Shown here: positions 35,593-46,412 of the stretch, piece by piece | Position numbering within the stretch: the stretch's first letter is position 1 | Layout of the letters: every line of letters starts with the position of its first letter | Assembly: GCF_002250655.1 (NCBI RefSeq) | Contig: NZ_NOZR01000001.1 | Coordinates: 248,001 to 312,000 of the forward strand | Source: Mycolicibacterium sphagni | GTDB lineage: Bacteria; Actinomycetota; Actinomycetes; Mycobacteriales; Mycobacteriaceae | Direction: 5' to 3' | DNA length: 64,000 nucleotides | Notes under the pieces: model-generated | Seen by the model: only the letters and a program-made list of their open reading frames with translations | What the model was told of the DNA's origin: nothing | Databases searched by the model: none | Made by a program: the position numbers and the translations under genes

Positions 35593-37854
35593 TTATCCAG
35601 CGTCGGCCGACATCACCGACGTCACGCGATGGACGGCGAACTCTCGCGGGCGACCTTGGGTCGCGTCCCAGGCCAGCAGCTGACCGCCGCTGACCGTGAG
35701 CGGGCGCACCACTTTCTGCGTAGCCACACCGGCGGCATCGACGTAGCCGATCACCACGTCCTTGTGTTCCATGGCCGCCTGCTGCAGCAGTGCCATCGAT
35801 ACCGCGGGGTCCAGCCGGACGTTGGCGAACGGGGCCGACGAGTCCACCCGGCGCAGCACCGCCACCACCGAGGCCAGGGTTTCCTGGCTCGGCTTGGGCA
35901 GCGCACGGAACAGGCGACGGTGCACGGGCGCGGACACCCGCGCACCGTGCCGGCGCAGGTCGACGATCGCACCGGATGAGTCTTCGGCCGCCGGCGCGAA
36001 GCCTCCCGCCCGCAGCGCCGCGAGCATCTCGCCGATCGGCGCCTGTGACACGGCCACCGTCGGGGCCAGTAGCCGTACCTCCAGGTGCTCCAAGGCCGGC
36101 GCGGCCACCGCGTGGGCGAGCAGCGTCGGATCCTCGCACCGCAGGAACGACGACGCCATGCCGACGCGCAGCTGGCCGTGCCGACGCGCAACATCGTTGA
36201 TTAAATAAGTCAAGCCCTGGGGGACAGGGGTTTTCGAATGCCGATCGAAGAATGCGTGGAGCGCGCCTGCGGTGCGACCGGTGTCGAGAGCGTGGCGGAT
36301 CGACGCCTCGCTGACTCGGTAGACCATGGCAGCGCCGGCCGACTCCACCGCGGCCACGGCCGCCAGCTCGTCGGCCAGCTCGCGTTGCAGCGGTCCGGGC
36401 ACCACCACGGTCAAGTCGGCTTGGACCAGGAAGTGATCGATCGGTGCGGGCAGCACCTTGCTCATCGCCTCGATGGCGGCTTCATCGTCACCGGTCAGCA
36501 GAACCCGTGCTGGTGTGCTCAGCGACCCCCGGCCGACGAGGCCCAGCGCGTGCGCCTCGTCGAGCAGGTGTGCGACGGGCTCCGGCTGTAACCGCGCCGC
36601 CCAGCGGGGCCGGCGCCAGATCAGCGCCTGTGAGGCGCGCAGGGCGTCCACACCTGACCCGGGCGGCAGATTGTCGAGCAGTTCCAGCAACAGGCGCCGG
36701 TCCAGCGGGGCGGCTGTGGAGTACAGCGAATCAGACAGTGCCGCATAGGGTTTCCCGTCGGGGCCGCGGCTTCCGATCAGGCCGGGGCGGGACGGCAGCG
36801 CGAGCCAGGTGGTGGCCAGCATGTGCCAGCGCGCGGCGGTCGGCGTCTCGAGGAAGCGGTCGGCCGCCACCGTCGGCGTCCAGTACGGGCCGCCGGCGCC
36901 ATCCGAAGGCTCGGGGTCGGGTGAGCCGCTGGCGATCAGGCCTGCCGCCGAACTGATTTCGAGGACCAGGCCCAGGCGTGGTTCGTCGATCCCGGTCAGC
37001 TTGCTCAGCCGCTTGGCTTCACGAACCCCCAACCCACCGCTGCGCAGTTCGGGAACCGGTGCAGCGGAGAGGTTTTCGACTACCAGCTCGATTTCGCGGA
37101 TCAAATCCAGCAGGGCGCCGGCCGCGGCGGAGTCGACGTCGGCGACGGTGGTGGTGCTGGCCACCGGATCCGGCTCGGTCAGGTGGGCCGGGCCTGGCTC
37201 CTCGCCGCGCAGCACCTGACCGACATGGCGCGGCAGGATCACCGTCTCCTCGTCGAGCTGTCGCAACAGGCCGGCCGCGATCAGCCGGGGGACCGGCCGG
37301 TCGGCGGGCGCACCGGGCGCGGCATCGCGGGTTCGGCCGACCGGTGAGCCGTTCAGCAGCCGCTCCAGCAGCTCGGTCTGGGGTTCGTCGAGCGCGTCGA
37401 TGACCGCCGAGATCTCGGCCCCGGAGCGGGTGGCGTCCTCGAGGGTGACCTGCCCCGGATACCAGGGCAGCCCGGCGGCTGCCTCCGTGGACACCCGAAT
37501 TTCGGTGTCGCCCCACGCCAGGGCCCGCTCTCGCAGATCCTCCAACGCGAGCAACACCGACTGCTCGTCAGCGCGATCACCGGTCAGCGCGATCAGCTTG
37601 GTCACCGGTACCGCCGTGGTGTCGGCATGCAGTACCAGCAGTGCGTCCAGGACCGCGAGCCGCAGGAAGTCCAGTTCGTCGGTGGCGGCCTTGAGCGACT
37701 GACGAGCCACCGCACGGGCGGCCAGGGCTGCGATGCTGCCGGGTGCGGGTTGAGCAAGATCCGGCCGCAGTTCCAAGAGGCGGATCAGCCGATCATCGGG
37801 CAGATCCGCCAGCCAGGCACCCAGCGGCAAACCTGGCCCGGATTGTTCAGTCAT
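35593..37854 (-). CDS. Helicase-associated protein (XPB-partner, C-terminal helicase-like domain)
   Basis: 753 residues from ATG 37854. It corresponds to Rv0862c, the large protein encoded directly before the XPB helicase. The N-terminal half is helical ([23 protein letters not shown]). The C-terminal part carries the XPB/Ssl2-like helicase-associated domain ([31 protein letters not shown]). A final WYL-like stretch has [20 protein letters not shown] and a [16 protein letters not shown] end. No Walker A is present, so it is not itself a helicase. The frame is open well upstream (to 38640), antisense to moaC, but conservation starts at this ATG. Confidence 0.9.
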   Translation of the reverse strand: MTEQSGPGLPLGAWLADLPDDRLIRLLELRPDLAQPAPGSIAALAARAVARQSLKAATDELDFLRLAVLDALLVLHADTTAVPVTKLIALTGDRADEQSVLLALEDLRERALAWGDTEIRVSTEAAAGLPWYPGQVTLEDATRSGAEISAVIDALDEPQTELLERLLNGSPVGRTRDAAPGAPADRPVPRLIAAGLLRQLDEETVILPRHVGQVLRGEEPGPAHLTEPDPVASTTTVADVDSAAAGALLDLIREIELVVENLSAAPVPELRSGGLGVREAKRLSKLTGIDEPRLGLVLEISSAAGLIASGSPDPEPSDGAGGPYWTPTVAADRFLETPTAARWHMLATTWLALPSRPGLIGSRGPDGKPYAALSDSLYSTAAPLDRRLLLELLDNLPPGSGVDALRASQALIWRRPRWAARLQPEPVAHLLDEAHALGLVGRGSLSTPARVLLTGDDEAAIEAMSKVLPAPIDHFLVQADLTVVVPGPLQRELADELAAVAAVESAGAAMVYRVSEASIRHALDTGRTAGALHAFFDRHSKTPVPQGLTYLINDVARRHGQLRVGMASSFLRCEDPTLLAHAVAAPALEHLEVRLLAPTVAVSQAPIGEMLAALRAGGFAPAAEDSSGAIVDLRRHGARVSAPVHRRLFRALPKPSQETLASVVAVLRRVDSSAPFANVRLDPAVSMALLQQAAMEHKDVVIGYVDAAGVATQKVVRPLTVSGGQLLAWDATQGRPREFAVHRVTSVMSADAG

Positions 37855-37920
37855 TTGTTGACCAGCGTAAAACAGCCGCCTGTGTGCACAAGCCGGGCCA
37901 ACAGGTGTCAGAATGTTGCC

Positions 37921-38103
37921 GTGGCTGAGAAGAAGACCCCGTATGTCGACAACGGCTGGCCGACCCGCGACCCAGACGACCACGCCGTGAGCGAGTTGGC
38001 CGCCGATCGGGTGGGCGCATTGTCCCCGTTCGGCGACATCACGTTCCCGGTACCCGCCTCCGACCTGCCGTATCTGCACCCGGTCACTGTCGTCAACAAG
38101 TAA
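37921..38103 (+). CDS. Small conserved mycobacterial protein upstream of moaC
   Basis: 60 residues, GTG start, no known domain. It reads [18 protein letters not shown]... and ends [11 protein letters not shown]. By position it is the homologue of Rv0863. CAGAAT at 37909-37914 lies six bases before the GTG, suggesting a leaderless transcript. It is three bases from moaC, so it is probably the first gene of the moaC-mog-moaE operon. Function unknown. Confidence 0.75.
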   Translation: MAEKKTPYVDNGWPTRDPDDHAVSELAADRVGALSPFGDITFPVPASDLPYLHPVTVVNK

Positions 38104-38106
38104 ACG

Positions 38107-38595
38107 GTGACCAGCGGACCGCAGCCCCGGCTCTCGCACCTCGATGAGCACGGGGCGGCGCGCATGGTCGACGTCACCGAGAAGGCCGCCACCACCCGCA
38201 TCGCGGTGGCTGGTGGCCGGGTTCACACCACCGCCGAAGTGGTGGCTCTCATCGCCTCCGGCGGCCTGCCCAAGGGCGACGCCCTGGCGACTGCCCGGGT
38301 GGCCGGCATCCTGGCAGCCAAGCGCACCAGTGACCTCATCCCGCTGTGTCACCACCTCGCCTTGACCGGGGTGGACATCGACTTCGAGATCGGCGACACC
38401 GAAGTAGGTGTGACCGCGTCGGTGCGGACCACCGATCGCACCGGTGTCGAAATGGAGGCGCTGACCGCGGTAAGCCTCGCGGCCCTGACGCTCTACGACA
38501 TGATCAAGGCCGTCGACCCCGCCGCCCGACTGGACGATATCCGGGTGCTGCGCAAAGAGGGCGGCAAGACCGGCCTGTGGGTGCGCCCGGCGTGA
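38107..38595 (+). CDS. moaC: Cyclic pyranopterin monophosphate synthase
   Basis: 162 residues, usual MoaC length. It converts the MoaA product 3',8-cyclo-GTP to cyclic pyranopterin monophosphate in molybdenum-cofactor synthesis. Conserved segments: [47 protein letters not shown] and the KAVD...RKEGGKTG end that carries the active-site Lys/Asp. GTG start three bases after the small upstream gene. Corresponds to Rv0864 (moaC2). Confidence 0.97.
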   Translation: MTSGPQPRLSHLDEHGAARMVDVTEKAATTRIAVAGGRVHTTAEVVALIASGGLPKGDALATARVAGILAAKRTSDLIPLCHHLALTGVDIDFEIGDTEVGVTASVRTTDRTGVEMEALTAVSLAALTLYDMIKAVDPAARLDDIRVLRKEGGKTGLWVRPA

Positions 38596-38621
38596 GCGAC
38601 GCTTGCGGAGCGCCCCAACCG

Positions 38622-39104
38622 GTGAGTAGCCGCAACGCACGGGTCGTGATCGCCTCCACCAGAGCCGCGACCGGTGTCTACGAAGACCGCTGCGGGCCCA
38701 TCGTCGTCGCTTGGCTCGCCGAGCGCGGATTCACCGTCCCCGACCCGATCGTGGTGGTCGACGGTCCCGCCGTCGGCGATGAGCTGCGCGCGGCGATCGG
38801 CGCCGGATCCGATGTCGTGATCACCTCAGGCGGTACCGGCATATCTCCGACCGACGCCACCCCGGAGGAGACCTTGGGCGTTCTCGATTACCAGATCCCC
38901 GGACTGGCCGATGCCATCCGTCGATCGGGGCTGCCAAAGGTGCCGACGGCGGTGCTCTCCCGCGGCGTGTGCGGGGTCGCCGGGCGCACGCTGGTCGTCA
39001 ACCTGCCCGGATCCTCGGGCGGAGTTCGCGACGGCCTGTCGGTGCTGGCCGACGTCCTCGACCACGCACTGGACCAACTGGCCGGAGGAGATCACCGCTC
39101 ATGA
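38622..39104 (+). CDS. mog: Molybdopterin adenylyltransferase (Mog/MoaB family)
   Basis: 160 residues from GTG 38622, matching the length I recall for Rv0865. The MoCF-biosynthesis signature [12 protein letters not shown] and the [28 protein letters not shown] core are present. It adenylates molybdopterin before metal insertion. An in-frame GTG at 38592 overlaps the moaC stop (GTGA) and would add ten residues with weak similarity; it remains an alternative. The stop overlaps the moaE ATG. Confidence 0.93.
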   Translation: MSSRNARVVIASTRAATGVYEDRCGPIVVAWLAERGFTVPDPIVVVDGPAVGDELRAAIGAGSDVVITSGGTGISPTDATPEETLGVLDYQIPGLADAIRRSGLPKVPTAVLSRGVCGVAGRTLVVNLPGSSGGVRDGLSVLADVLDHALDQLAGGDHRS

Positions 39105-39526
39105 CACGGATCCTGCGGGCCGCACTCAGTGAGGGTCCCATCTCGCTGGCCGAGCACGAGAAACTCGTCGCCAACGAAGCTGCGGGCGCGGTGGTCGGTT
39201 TCTCCGGGGTGGTGCGCAACCACGACGGCGGACGGGACGTCGTGCGGCTGGACTACTCCGCACACCCGCTGGCCGAGCAGACCCTATTCGAGGCGCTGGC
39301 CGAGGTGGCCGCACAGGCCACCGGGGTCAGAGCAATCGCAGCCAGCCACCGGATCGGCAGCCTCTACATCGGAGACGCCGCCTTGGTGGCCGCGGTCGCG
39401 GCCGACCACCGAGGGGCGGCGTTCGAGGCGTGCGCGCTCCTTGTCGACACCGTCAAAGCGCGCCTACCGGTGTGGAAGCACCAGTTCTTCGCGGATGGAA
39501 CCGACGAGTGGGTGAACTCGGCCTGA
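39101..39526 (+). CDS. moaE: Molybdopterin synthase catalytic subunit
   Basis: 141 residues, same length as Rv0866. The conserved stretches are [49 protein letters not shown] and the C-terminal [17 protein letters not shown], with the active-site lysines. With thiocarboxylated MoaD it inserts the dithiolene sulfurs. Coupled to mog by an ATGA overlap. Its partner moaD lies across the convergent rpfA gene on the other strand. Confidence 0.97.
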   Translation: MTRILRAALSEGPISLAEHEKLVANEAAGAVVGFSGVVRNHDGGRDVVRLDYSAHPLAEQTLFEALAEVAAQATGVRAIAASHRIGSLYIGDAALVAAVAADHRGAAFEACALLVDTVKARLPVWKHQFFADGTDEWVNSA

Positions 39527-39530
39527 GGCC

Positions 39531-41031
<1,501 letters not shown>

Positions 41032-41162
41032 CTTTTGCAATCTCGGGCGTTTCTGCTAGCGGCAAACCTTAAGAGGGATTTAAAGCCCCACGTGGCGTCA
41101 GCGTTGGCCCAGGTGATACGGACGGAAAATTCCCCGGTGGCCATCTCGTTACCTGATCGTGA

Positions 41163-41178
41163 TGTGACGTAAATCACG
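41163..41178. promoter_or_regulatory. CRP-like site within a longer inverted repeat
   Basis: TGTGACGTAAATCACG fits the CRP consensus TGTGA-N6-TCACA except for the last base. It lies inside a perfect 10-bp inverted repeat, TGATCGTGAT (41154-41163) and ATCACGATCA (41173-41182), at the moaD stop codon. In M. tuberculosis, CRP (Rv3676) controls rpfA. Here the site is about 170 bases upstream of the predicted rpfA start, so the inverted repeat may equally be the moaD terminator. Confidence 0.45.
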
Positions 41179-41179
41179 A

Positions 41180-41449
41180 TCACCCCCCGGCGAACGGGGG
41201 TAGGACGTCGATGGTCTGCCCCGAACGCAGTTCAGTGGCCGAATTTCGCACCGCGATGCCGTCGCACAGATATGAACATCGCTGTAACACACGTGCCAGT
41301 TCGTCACTGCGGCAACAGAGTTCGCTCACCACATCGGCGACCGTCGCGCCTTGGCGCACCCTGAGCAGGTCCGACTCTGCGCCGGCCGCGGCTCTGGCCG
41401 CCGCGAAGAACCGCACAGTTACTTCCAGCGGCGCGGGCACCTCAGCCAC
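41180..41449 (-). CDS. moaD: Molybdopterin synthase sulfur carrier subunit
   Basis: 89 residues with the ubiquitin-like MoaD fold and the essential C-terminal Gly-Gly (DVLPPFAGG). FFAAARAAAGAESDLL and TVADVVSELC are typical. The C-terminal glycine is adenylated and thiocarboxylated, then donates sulfur in MoaE. Its start overlaps the moaA stop by eight bases, so the two are coupled. Corresponds to Rv0868c (moaD2). Confidence 0.95.
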   Translation of the reverse strand: MAEVPAPLEVTVRFFAAARAAAGAESDLLRVRQGATVADVVSELCCRSDELARVLQRCSYLCDGIAVRNSATELRSGQTIDVLPPFAGG

Positions 41450-42506
41450 CGATCGCGCTCATCGGCCGTTGCGGTTGAACGAATCCCGGGTCGTTGATGC
41501 CGTGGCCGGCAGCCTTGCGCCACATCGCGGCGCGCCACACCGACTCCAGCGCGTCGTCGTCGGCGCCGTTGCGCAGCAGTGCGCGCAGGTCGGTTTCCTC
41601 GGCGGCGAACAAGCAGCTGCGGATCTGGCCGTCGGCGGTCAGGCGGGTCCGGTCACAGGCCGCGCAGAACGCGTGTGAGACCGACGCGATGATGCCCACC
41701 GTGGCCGGTCCGCCGTTGACCTGCCACAACTGCGCGGGGGCCGACCCGCGCGGCGCCGGGTCGGGACTCAGGTCGAAGCGCGCGGCCAGCGCCGTGTAGA
41801 TCTCGTCGGCACCCAGGCTGGCGTCGCGCCGCCACAGGTGCCCGGCGTCGAGCGGCATCTGCTCGATGATGCGTAGTTGATAGCCGTAGCGCAGGCAGTA
41901 GTCCAGCAGTTCGACAGCGTCGGCCAAGCCCCCCTCGGGATCCAGCACCGCGTTCACCTTCACCGGGCCCAGCCCGGCAGCGGCCGCCGCGGCCAGACCG
42001 TCGAGCACATCGTCGAGCCGGTCGCGGCGCGTGATGGCGGCGAACTGCACGGCGTCCACGCTGTCCAGCGAGACGTTGACCCGATCCAGGCCGGCATCGG
42101 CCAGTGCTCGGGCGCGCCGGGCCAGGCTCACCCCGTTGGTGGTCAGCGCGATTTCTGGGCGGGGACGCAGCGCAGCCACCACCGCTACGACATCCTCGAG
42201 TCCCCGGTAGAGCAGTGGCTCCCCGCCGGTGAAGCGGACGCAGGTGATCCCGAGCCGCGTGACGGCCAAGGTCAGCAGGCGGGCCAGCTCGTCGCGGGTC
42301 AGCAGCTCGTCGCCGGGCAGCCAGTCCAGGCCCTCGGCGGGCATGCAATAGGTACAGCGCAGATTGCACCGGTCGGTCAGCGACACCCGCAGATCGGTCG
42401 CGACCCGGCCGAAGGTATCGACCAAGGGGCCGGTGCGCGGCATGTCGGCCGGATGTTCCTCGGCGTCGCGCCGAATCGCGGGAAGCCCGAGAGCGGTCAA
42501 TGTCAT
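41442..42506 (-). CDS. moaA: GTP 3',8-cyclase (radical SAM)
   Basis: 354 residues from ATG 42506. The radical-SAM cluster motif CNLRCTYC follows RVSLTDR; the second [4Fe-4S] site is [19 protein letters not shown]; the protein ends MSAIGG with the GG tail needed for activity. It starts molybdopterin synthesis from GTP. The start ATG overlaps (ATGA) the stop of a 19-codon leader frame with a strong ribosome-binding site, so translation is coupled. The open frame to 42653 upstream lacks MoaA similarity. Corresponds to Rv0869c (moaA2). Confidence 0.96.
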   Translation of the reverse strand: MTLTALGLPAIRRDAEEHPADMPRTGPLVDTFGRVATDLRVSLTDRCNLRCTYCMPAEGLDWLPGDELLTRDELARLLTLAVTRLGITCVRFTGGEPLLYRGLEDVVAVVAALRPRPEIALTTNGVSLARRARALADAGLDRVNVSLDSVDAVQFAAITRRDRLDDVLDGLAAAAAAGLGPVKVNAVLDPEGGLADAVELLDYCLRYGYQLRIIEQMPLDAGHLWRRDASLGADEIYTALAARFDLSPDPAPRGSAPAQLWQVNGGPATVGIIASVSHAFCAACDRTRLTADGQIRSCLFAAEETDLRALLRNGADDDALESVWRAAMWRKAAGHGINDPGFVQPQRPMSAIGG

Positions 42507-42562
42507 GGCGCCACCCGACGCGCGGCCAAGAGGTAGCCGACGACGTTCAAGATCAGGCGCAT
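42503..42562 (-). pseudogene. 19-codon YccF-family remnant or leader peptide coupled to moaA
   Basis: A perfect GGAGGAG lies three bases before ATG 42562, followed by 19 codons ([19 protein letters not shown]) and a stop that shares ATGA with the moaA start. MRLILNV is the standard opening of YccF-family membrane proteins, and GYLLAA also occurs in their first helix. The M. tuberculosis homologue Rv0870c sits in exactly this place. So this looks like a YccF gene reduced by internal deletion to a minigene that still delivers ribosomes to moaA. Too short to work as a transporter. Confidence 0.65.
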
Positions 42563-42708
42563 GTCTCCTCCAGCGGTTTGCCCAGCCTACCGAACTAAAC
42601 AGGGGTGCTGGGCAGCTGTGTTCCCGAGTAGGATCACCAGACGCGTCCTGCACCGGTAGGGCGCTTCGTCATGTTGTCATGGACCCGTTAGACAAGCAGG
42701 TGAGACCA

Positions 42709-43119
42709 GTGCCTACCGGCAAGGTGAAGTGGTACGACGCCGAGAAGGGATTCGGCTTCCTGTCCCAGGAGGACGGCGAGGACGTCTACGTCCGTGCGTC
42801 GGCACTGCCCGAGGGCGTCGAGGGTCTCAAGGCCGGCCAGAAGGTCGAGTTCGGCGTGGCCTCCGGGCGCCGAGGGCCACAAGCGTTGAGCGTCAAGCTG
42901 ATCGACCCGCCGCCCAGCCTGACTCGGACGCGGCGTGAGGCGACCCCGGTCGAGCGTAAGCACACCCCCGACGAGTTGCACGGCATGGTCGAGGACATGA
43001 TCACGCTGCTGGAAGGCGCGGTGCAGCCTGAGCTGCGCAAGGGCCGCTACCCGGATCGCAAGGTCGCCCGACGGGTCTCCGAAGTGGTCAAGGCAGTCGC
43101 TCAGGAGCTCGACGCTTAA
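42709..43119 (+). CDS. cspB: Cold-shock-domain protein CspB
   Basis: 136 residues from GTG 42709. An N-terminal cold-shock OB fold (~1-65) has the RNP1-like KGFGFL and the RNP2-like [10 protein letters not shown], which bind single-stranded RNA/DNA. A C-terminal mycobacterial extension (~75-136; [41 protein letters not shown]) is highly basic and helical. AGGTGAG precedes the GTG; an in-frame ATG at 42679 has no ribosome-binding site. Corresponds to Rv0871. Divergent from moaA; TAGGAT at 42629-42634 may be its -10. Confidence 0.94.
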   Translation: MPTGKVKWYDAEKGFGFLSQEDGEDVYVRASALPEGVEGLKAGQKVEFGVASGRRGPQALSVKLIDPPPSLTRTRREATPVERKHTPDELHGMVEDMITLLEGAVQPELRKGRYPDRKVARRVSEVVKAVAQELDA

Positions 43120-43143
43120 GCAGGGTTGGGCAACACTGGTTGC

Positions 43144-44151
43144 GTGGGTGCCTATGTCGCCGGTGGCGGCGAGTTCAAGCGCGATACCAACTACATCACT
43201 ACCCGGATCACCGCTGACGGTGCGGATGGGTATCCGGTCGAACCTGGCCGCTACCGGCTGATCGTCGCGCGGGCCTGCCCATGGGCGAACCGGGCGATCA
43301 TCGTGCGCCGTCTACTCGGCCTGGAGGACGTGTTGTCCATCGGGTTCTGCGGGCCGACGCACGACTCACGCAGCTGGACCTTCGACCTCGATCCCGGCGG
43401 GGTCGACCCGGTGCTCAAGATCCCCCGACTGCAGGACGCCTACTTCGCCCGGTTCCCTGACTACTCCAAGGGCATCACCGTGCCCGCGATCGTCGAAGTC
43501 GGGACCGGCCAGGTGGTCACCAACGACTTCGCGCAGATGACATTGGACTTCTCCACCGAGTGGAGCGCGTATCACCGGCAGGGCGCGCCGCAGCTCTACC
43601 CCGAGCCGCTCCGCGACGAGATCGACGAAGTCGCCCAGCGGATCTACTCCGAGGTCAACAACGGCGTGTACCGGTGCGGATTCGCCGGCTCACAAGAGTC
43701 CTACGAAGCCGCCTACGACCGGTTGTTCGCCGCGTTGGACTGGCTTACGGAACGGCTCGCCGACCGCCGCTATCTTGTCGGCGACACGATCACCGAGGCC
43801 GACGTCCGGCTGTTCACCACTCTGGCGCGCTTCGATCCCGTGTACCACGGCCACTTCAAGTGTAATCGGGCCAAGCTTTCCGAGATGCCGGTGCTGTGGG
43901 CGTACGCCCGAGACCTGTTCCAAACACCGGGATTCGGCGATACCACCGACTTCGTCCAGATCAAGCAGCACTACTACATCGTGCACGCCGACATCAACCC
44001 CACCAGGATCGTGCCGAAGGGGCCGAACCTGTCCGGTTGGCTGACACCACACGGACGAGAATCCTTGGGCGGCAGGCCATTCGGCGATGGAACTCCGCCG
44101 GGGCCGACGCGCGAGGGTGAAACGGTGCCGGCCGGGCACGGCGCCGGCTAG
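43144..44151 (+). CDS. Xi-class glutathione-S-transferase-like reductase
   Basis: 335 residues from GTG 43144. It is a member of the glutathionyl-hydroquinone reductase family: thioredoxin-like N-terminus with Cys45 in ACPWANR, followed by the all-helical GST domain (~165-300; GDTITEADVRLFTTLARFDPVY). Actinobacteria make mycothiol rather than glutathione, so the real cofactor is probably mycothiol; that is inference. The TTG at 43126 is an alternative start. Fifteen residues of Pro/Gly-rich tail end the protein, whose stop shares CTAG with the convergent gene. In M. tuberculosis, fadE10 and a PE_PGRS gene occupy this interval. Confidence 0.9.
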   Translation: MGAYVAGGGEFKRDTNYITTRITADGADGYPVEPGRYRLIVARACPWANRAIIVRRLLGLEDVLSIGFCGPTHDSRSWTFDLDPGGVDPVLKIPRLQDAYFARFPDYSKGITVPAIVEVGTGQVVTNDFAQMTLDFSTEWSAYHRQGAPQLYPEPLRDEIDEVAQRIYSEVNNGVYRCGFAGSQESYEAAYDRLFAALDWLTERLADRRYLVGDTITEADVRLFTTLARFDPVYHGHFKCNRAKLSEMPVLWAYARDLFQTPGFGDTTDFVQIKQHYYIVHADINPTRIVPKGPNLSGWLTPHGRESLGGRPFGDGTPPGPTREGETVPAGHGAG

Positions 44152-44639
44152 GGCCAGATCAGCCGGACGGACCACTCCGCGTGGGGTGCGTCCTGCAAGT
44201 CGCCGTTCTGGTCCTGCACCAGGGTGAGCAGCTGCACCGCGACTCCAGTGAGCTTGCCGCGCTGCGGGTCGACGGTCGGAATCGTCACGGCCAGTTCGGT
44301 ATTGGGCCGGTAGATCGTGCTGGTCGAGTTGCGTTCATCCTCGTAGACGCGCAGCAGACGCCACGGCGCCTGCCCGATGGCGGCCGGCACCGACAGCTGG
44401 ACGGGAAACTTGTCCGTGACCGGAAGCTCGCCTTGGGTCTGCGGATTCTGGCAGTCGTTGAGGTTCACCACGTTGCAATACACGAACGGCCCTACCCGCA
44501 CCGACCGCCCGTGTGAATAGGCACTGATCTCCGGTAGGTGCGAGCCGGTGTTGCGGGTGAGCACCGAGGCGCCCACCCCGGCGCCGACCGATGCCAGGAC
44601 GACGAGCACCACCAGGAGCCAGCGGACCAGACGGGTCAC
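44148..44639 (-). CDS. DUF2771-type exported/membrane-anchored protein
   Basis: 163 residues from GTG 44639, matching the size I recall for Rv0875c. One N-terminal hydrophobic segment (~5-27, WLLVVLVVLASVGAGVGASV) anchors or exports an otherwise beta-rich domain with a conserved Cys pair (FVYCNVVNLNDCQNP). Function unknown. Its start overlaps the stop of the upstream MFS gene (GTGA), so it is the second gene of that operon. The CTAG at its end is shared with the convergent GST gene. Confidence 0.82.
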   Translation of the reverse strand: MTRLVRWLLVVLVVLASVGAGVGASVLTRNTGSHLPEISAYSHGRSVRVGPFVYCNVVNLNDCQNPQTQGELPVTDKFPVQLSVPAAIGQAPWRLLRVYEDERNSTSTIYRPNTELAVTIPTVDPQRGKLTGVAVQLLTLVQDQNGDLQDAPHAEWSVRLIWP

Positions 44640-46330
44640 TGGTTCGTCACCGCCGATGCCCCTTCCGGTTCGGCCAGCACCGGGCGGTTGCCGCCGAAGC
44701 CGGGAATCAGCGAGTTGCCGCGGTAGCTGACGATGGTCTGGGCCACGCCGGGGATCAGCAGCGCGGTGATGGCGGTGAAGCCGACCCACAACTGCGTGGA
44801 CACCAGAACCCCGAGCGCGCCGCCGAGCACCCAGGCCAGCTGCAGCACCGACTCCGAACGGCCGAACGCCGATGCCCGCGACTCTTCGGGCAGGTCGTCC
44901 TGCAGCGACGCATCCAGCGACGCTTTGGCGATCGCCGTCGCTCCAGAGGTGATCAGCGCGGCCACCGCCACGACGATCAGGTTTCCGGTGACCGCGGCGA
45001 CCAGCGCCATCACCGTGACGCCAACCGTGGCGCGGGCGACGAGCATCGCCGGGCGGCCCAGCTTCATCCGTGCGGCGGTGAAGTTGCCCGCGAAGTTCCC
45101 GATTCCGGCCGCCGCGCCGATGAGGCCCAGCATGGCCAACTGCTCCCAGCTGTTGCCCTCATGGGACTTCGCCACGAAAGCCGGATACAAGAACAGGAAC
45201 CCGACCATCGCCTTGATCGTGCAGTTGCCCCACAGCGAGGTGATGATGTTGCGGCCCAACGGTTGTCGCGGTGCACCCTTCTTGTTTGCCGGCTCGTGGT
45301 GTGTCCAGCCCAGGGGGCCTGTGTCGTCACCGTGATAGGTCAGGGTGGTCGGCACCTCGCCTTCGGTCACTTCGACCCAGCGCGGGATCCGCATCGACCA
45401 CGAGGCGCCGGCCACGGAGACGAAGACCACCACGAACAAGGCCCCGGGCAGCTGGAAGACCGTGGTGAGCAGGTATTCCGCCCCGGCGGCGATACCGCCG
45501 CCGACGATGGTGCCGCCGATCAGGCCGAACATCGTCAGCCGAGAGTTGACGCGGACCAGGTCGATCGACGGTGGCATCACCCGCGGGGTGACTGCGCTGC
45601 GCAGCACGCTGAAGGACTTAGACAAGACCATCATCCCCAGCGCGCACGGGTAGAGCACCCACGACGGATAGCTGCCGCCTTCGTAATTCATGATCATCAC
45701 GATCGCCAGCGCGGTGCGAAGGATGAACGACATCGCCAGCGCCGCCCGCCTGCCGTGCTGCACGCGGTCCAGCGCAGGCCCGATCAGCGGTGCGATCACC
45801 GCGAACGGCGCGATCGTGATGAGCAGGTATAGCGCGACCTTGCTCTTGCTCTCACCGGTGGCGGCGGCGAAGAACAGCGTGTTGGCCAGCGCCACCGCCA
45901 TCGCCGAGTCCACCGCGAAGTTGGCCACCACCGGCCAGGTCAGCGCGGTCAGACCGGATTTGTCGGCACCGTCGGCCGTGGCCGCCCGGTGCACCATCGA
46001 ATACATCCGCGACCCCATCTCCCGGCTGCGCATCGCCGCGGCGCGCGTGACGGTGACGCGTTCGCCCGCAACGCCACCGACGCCGTGTGACCCCGGGCGC
46101 GGGCCCGAGAGGTTCTCGGTGCGCTGATCCTGGTCGCCCAACGGCGGCAGGTAGCGATTGGAGCTGGGAATCGGGTTGGACCTCCGGGTGGCTCCGGGGC
46201 GACGGTAGCCTTCGCCGTCGCTGGGGTAGTTGGCCATGCCGGGGTGTTCGTCGGACGCGCCGGCCGAAGGGCGACGATTCGGCCCGAACGCGGGATTCGC
46301 GCGGGGTTCGTCAGGCCGGCTTCCAGACAC
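44636..46330 (-). CDS. MFS-type membrane transporter, conserved in mycobacteria
   Basis: 564 residues from GTG 46330 and about 10-12 membrane helices after a ~120-residue polar N-terminus. Typical segments: FAVDSAMAVALANTLFFAAA, LDRVQHGRRAALAMSF, FGRSESVLQLAWVLGGALGVL. Corresponds to Rv0876c. The start is uncertain. The GTG is supported by GACAAT six bases ahead and by GGGGA, while ATG 46237 would give 533 residues. Substrate unknown. Its stop overlaps the DUF2771 gene. It is divergent from the DUF3027 gene, 82 bases away. Confidence 0.85.
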   Translation of the reverse strand: MSGSRPDEPRANPAFGPNRRPSAGASDEHPGMANYPSDGEGYRRPGATRRSNPIPSSNRYLPPLGDQDQRTENLSGPRPGSHGVGGVAGERVTVTRAAAMRSREMGSRMYSMVHRAATADGADKSGLTALTWPVVANFAVDSAMAVALANTLFFAAATGESKSKVALYLLITIAPFAVIAPLIGPALDRVQHGRRAALAMSFILRTALAIVMIMNYEGGSYPSWVLYPCALGMMVLSKSFSVLRSAVTPRVMPPSIDLVRVNSRLTMFGLIGGTIVGGGIAAGAEYLLTTVFQLPGALFVVVFVSVAGASWSMRIPRWVEVTEGEVPTTLTYHGDDTGPLGWTHHEPANKKGAPRQPLGRNIITSLWGNCTIKAMVGFLFLYPAFVAKSHEGNSWEQLAMLGLIGAAAGIGNFAGNFTAARMKLGRPAMLVARATVGVTVMALVAAVTGNLIVVAVAALITSGATAIAKASLDASLQDDLPEESRASAFGRSESVLQLAWVLGGALGVLVSTQLWVGFTAITALLIPGVAQTIVSYRGNSLIPGFGGNRPVLAEPEGASAVTNQ

Positions 46331-46412
46331 GCCACGATTGTCCCCTATACGGGCACGCGGGGGCGCGCACGTGACCGGTGTGGCTGGGCGAACCGGCCGT
46401 GAGGCAAGATTG

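Noticed and set aside
35593..38640. A 1,015-codon version of the helicase-associated gene
   Set aside because: The extension beyond ATG 37854 is antisense to the small upstream gene and moaC and has no homology to the mycobacterial family.
41154..41182. A simple terminator call for the inverted repeat after moaD
   Set aside because: It overlaps the moaD stop codon itself and contains a CRP-type core, so I recorded it as regulatory with the terminator as the alternative.
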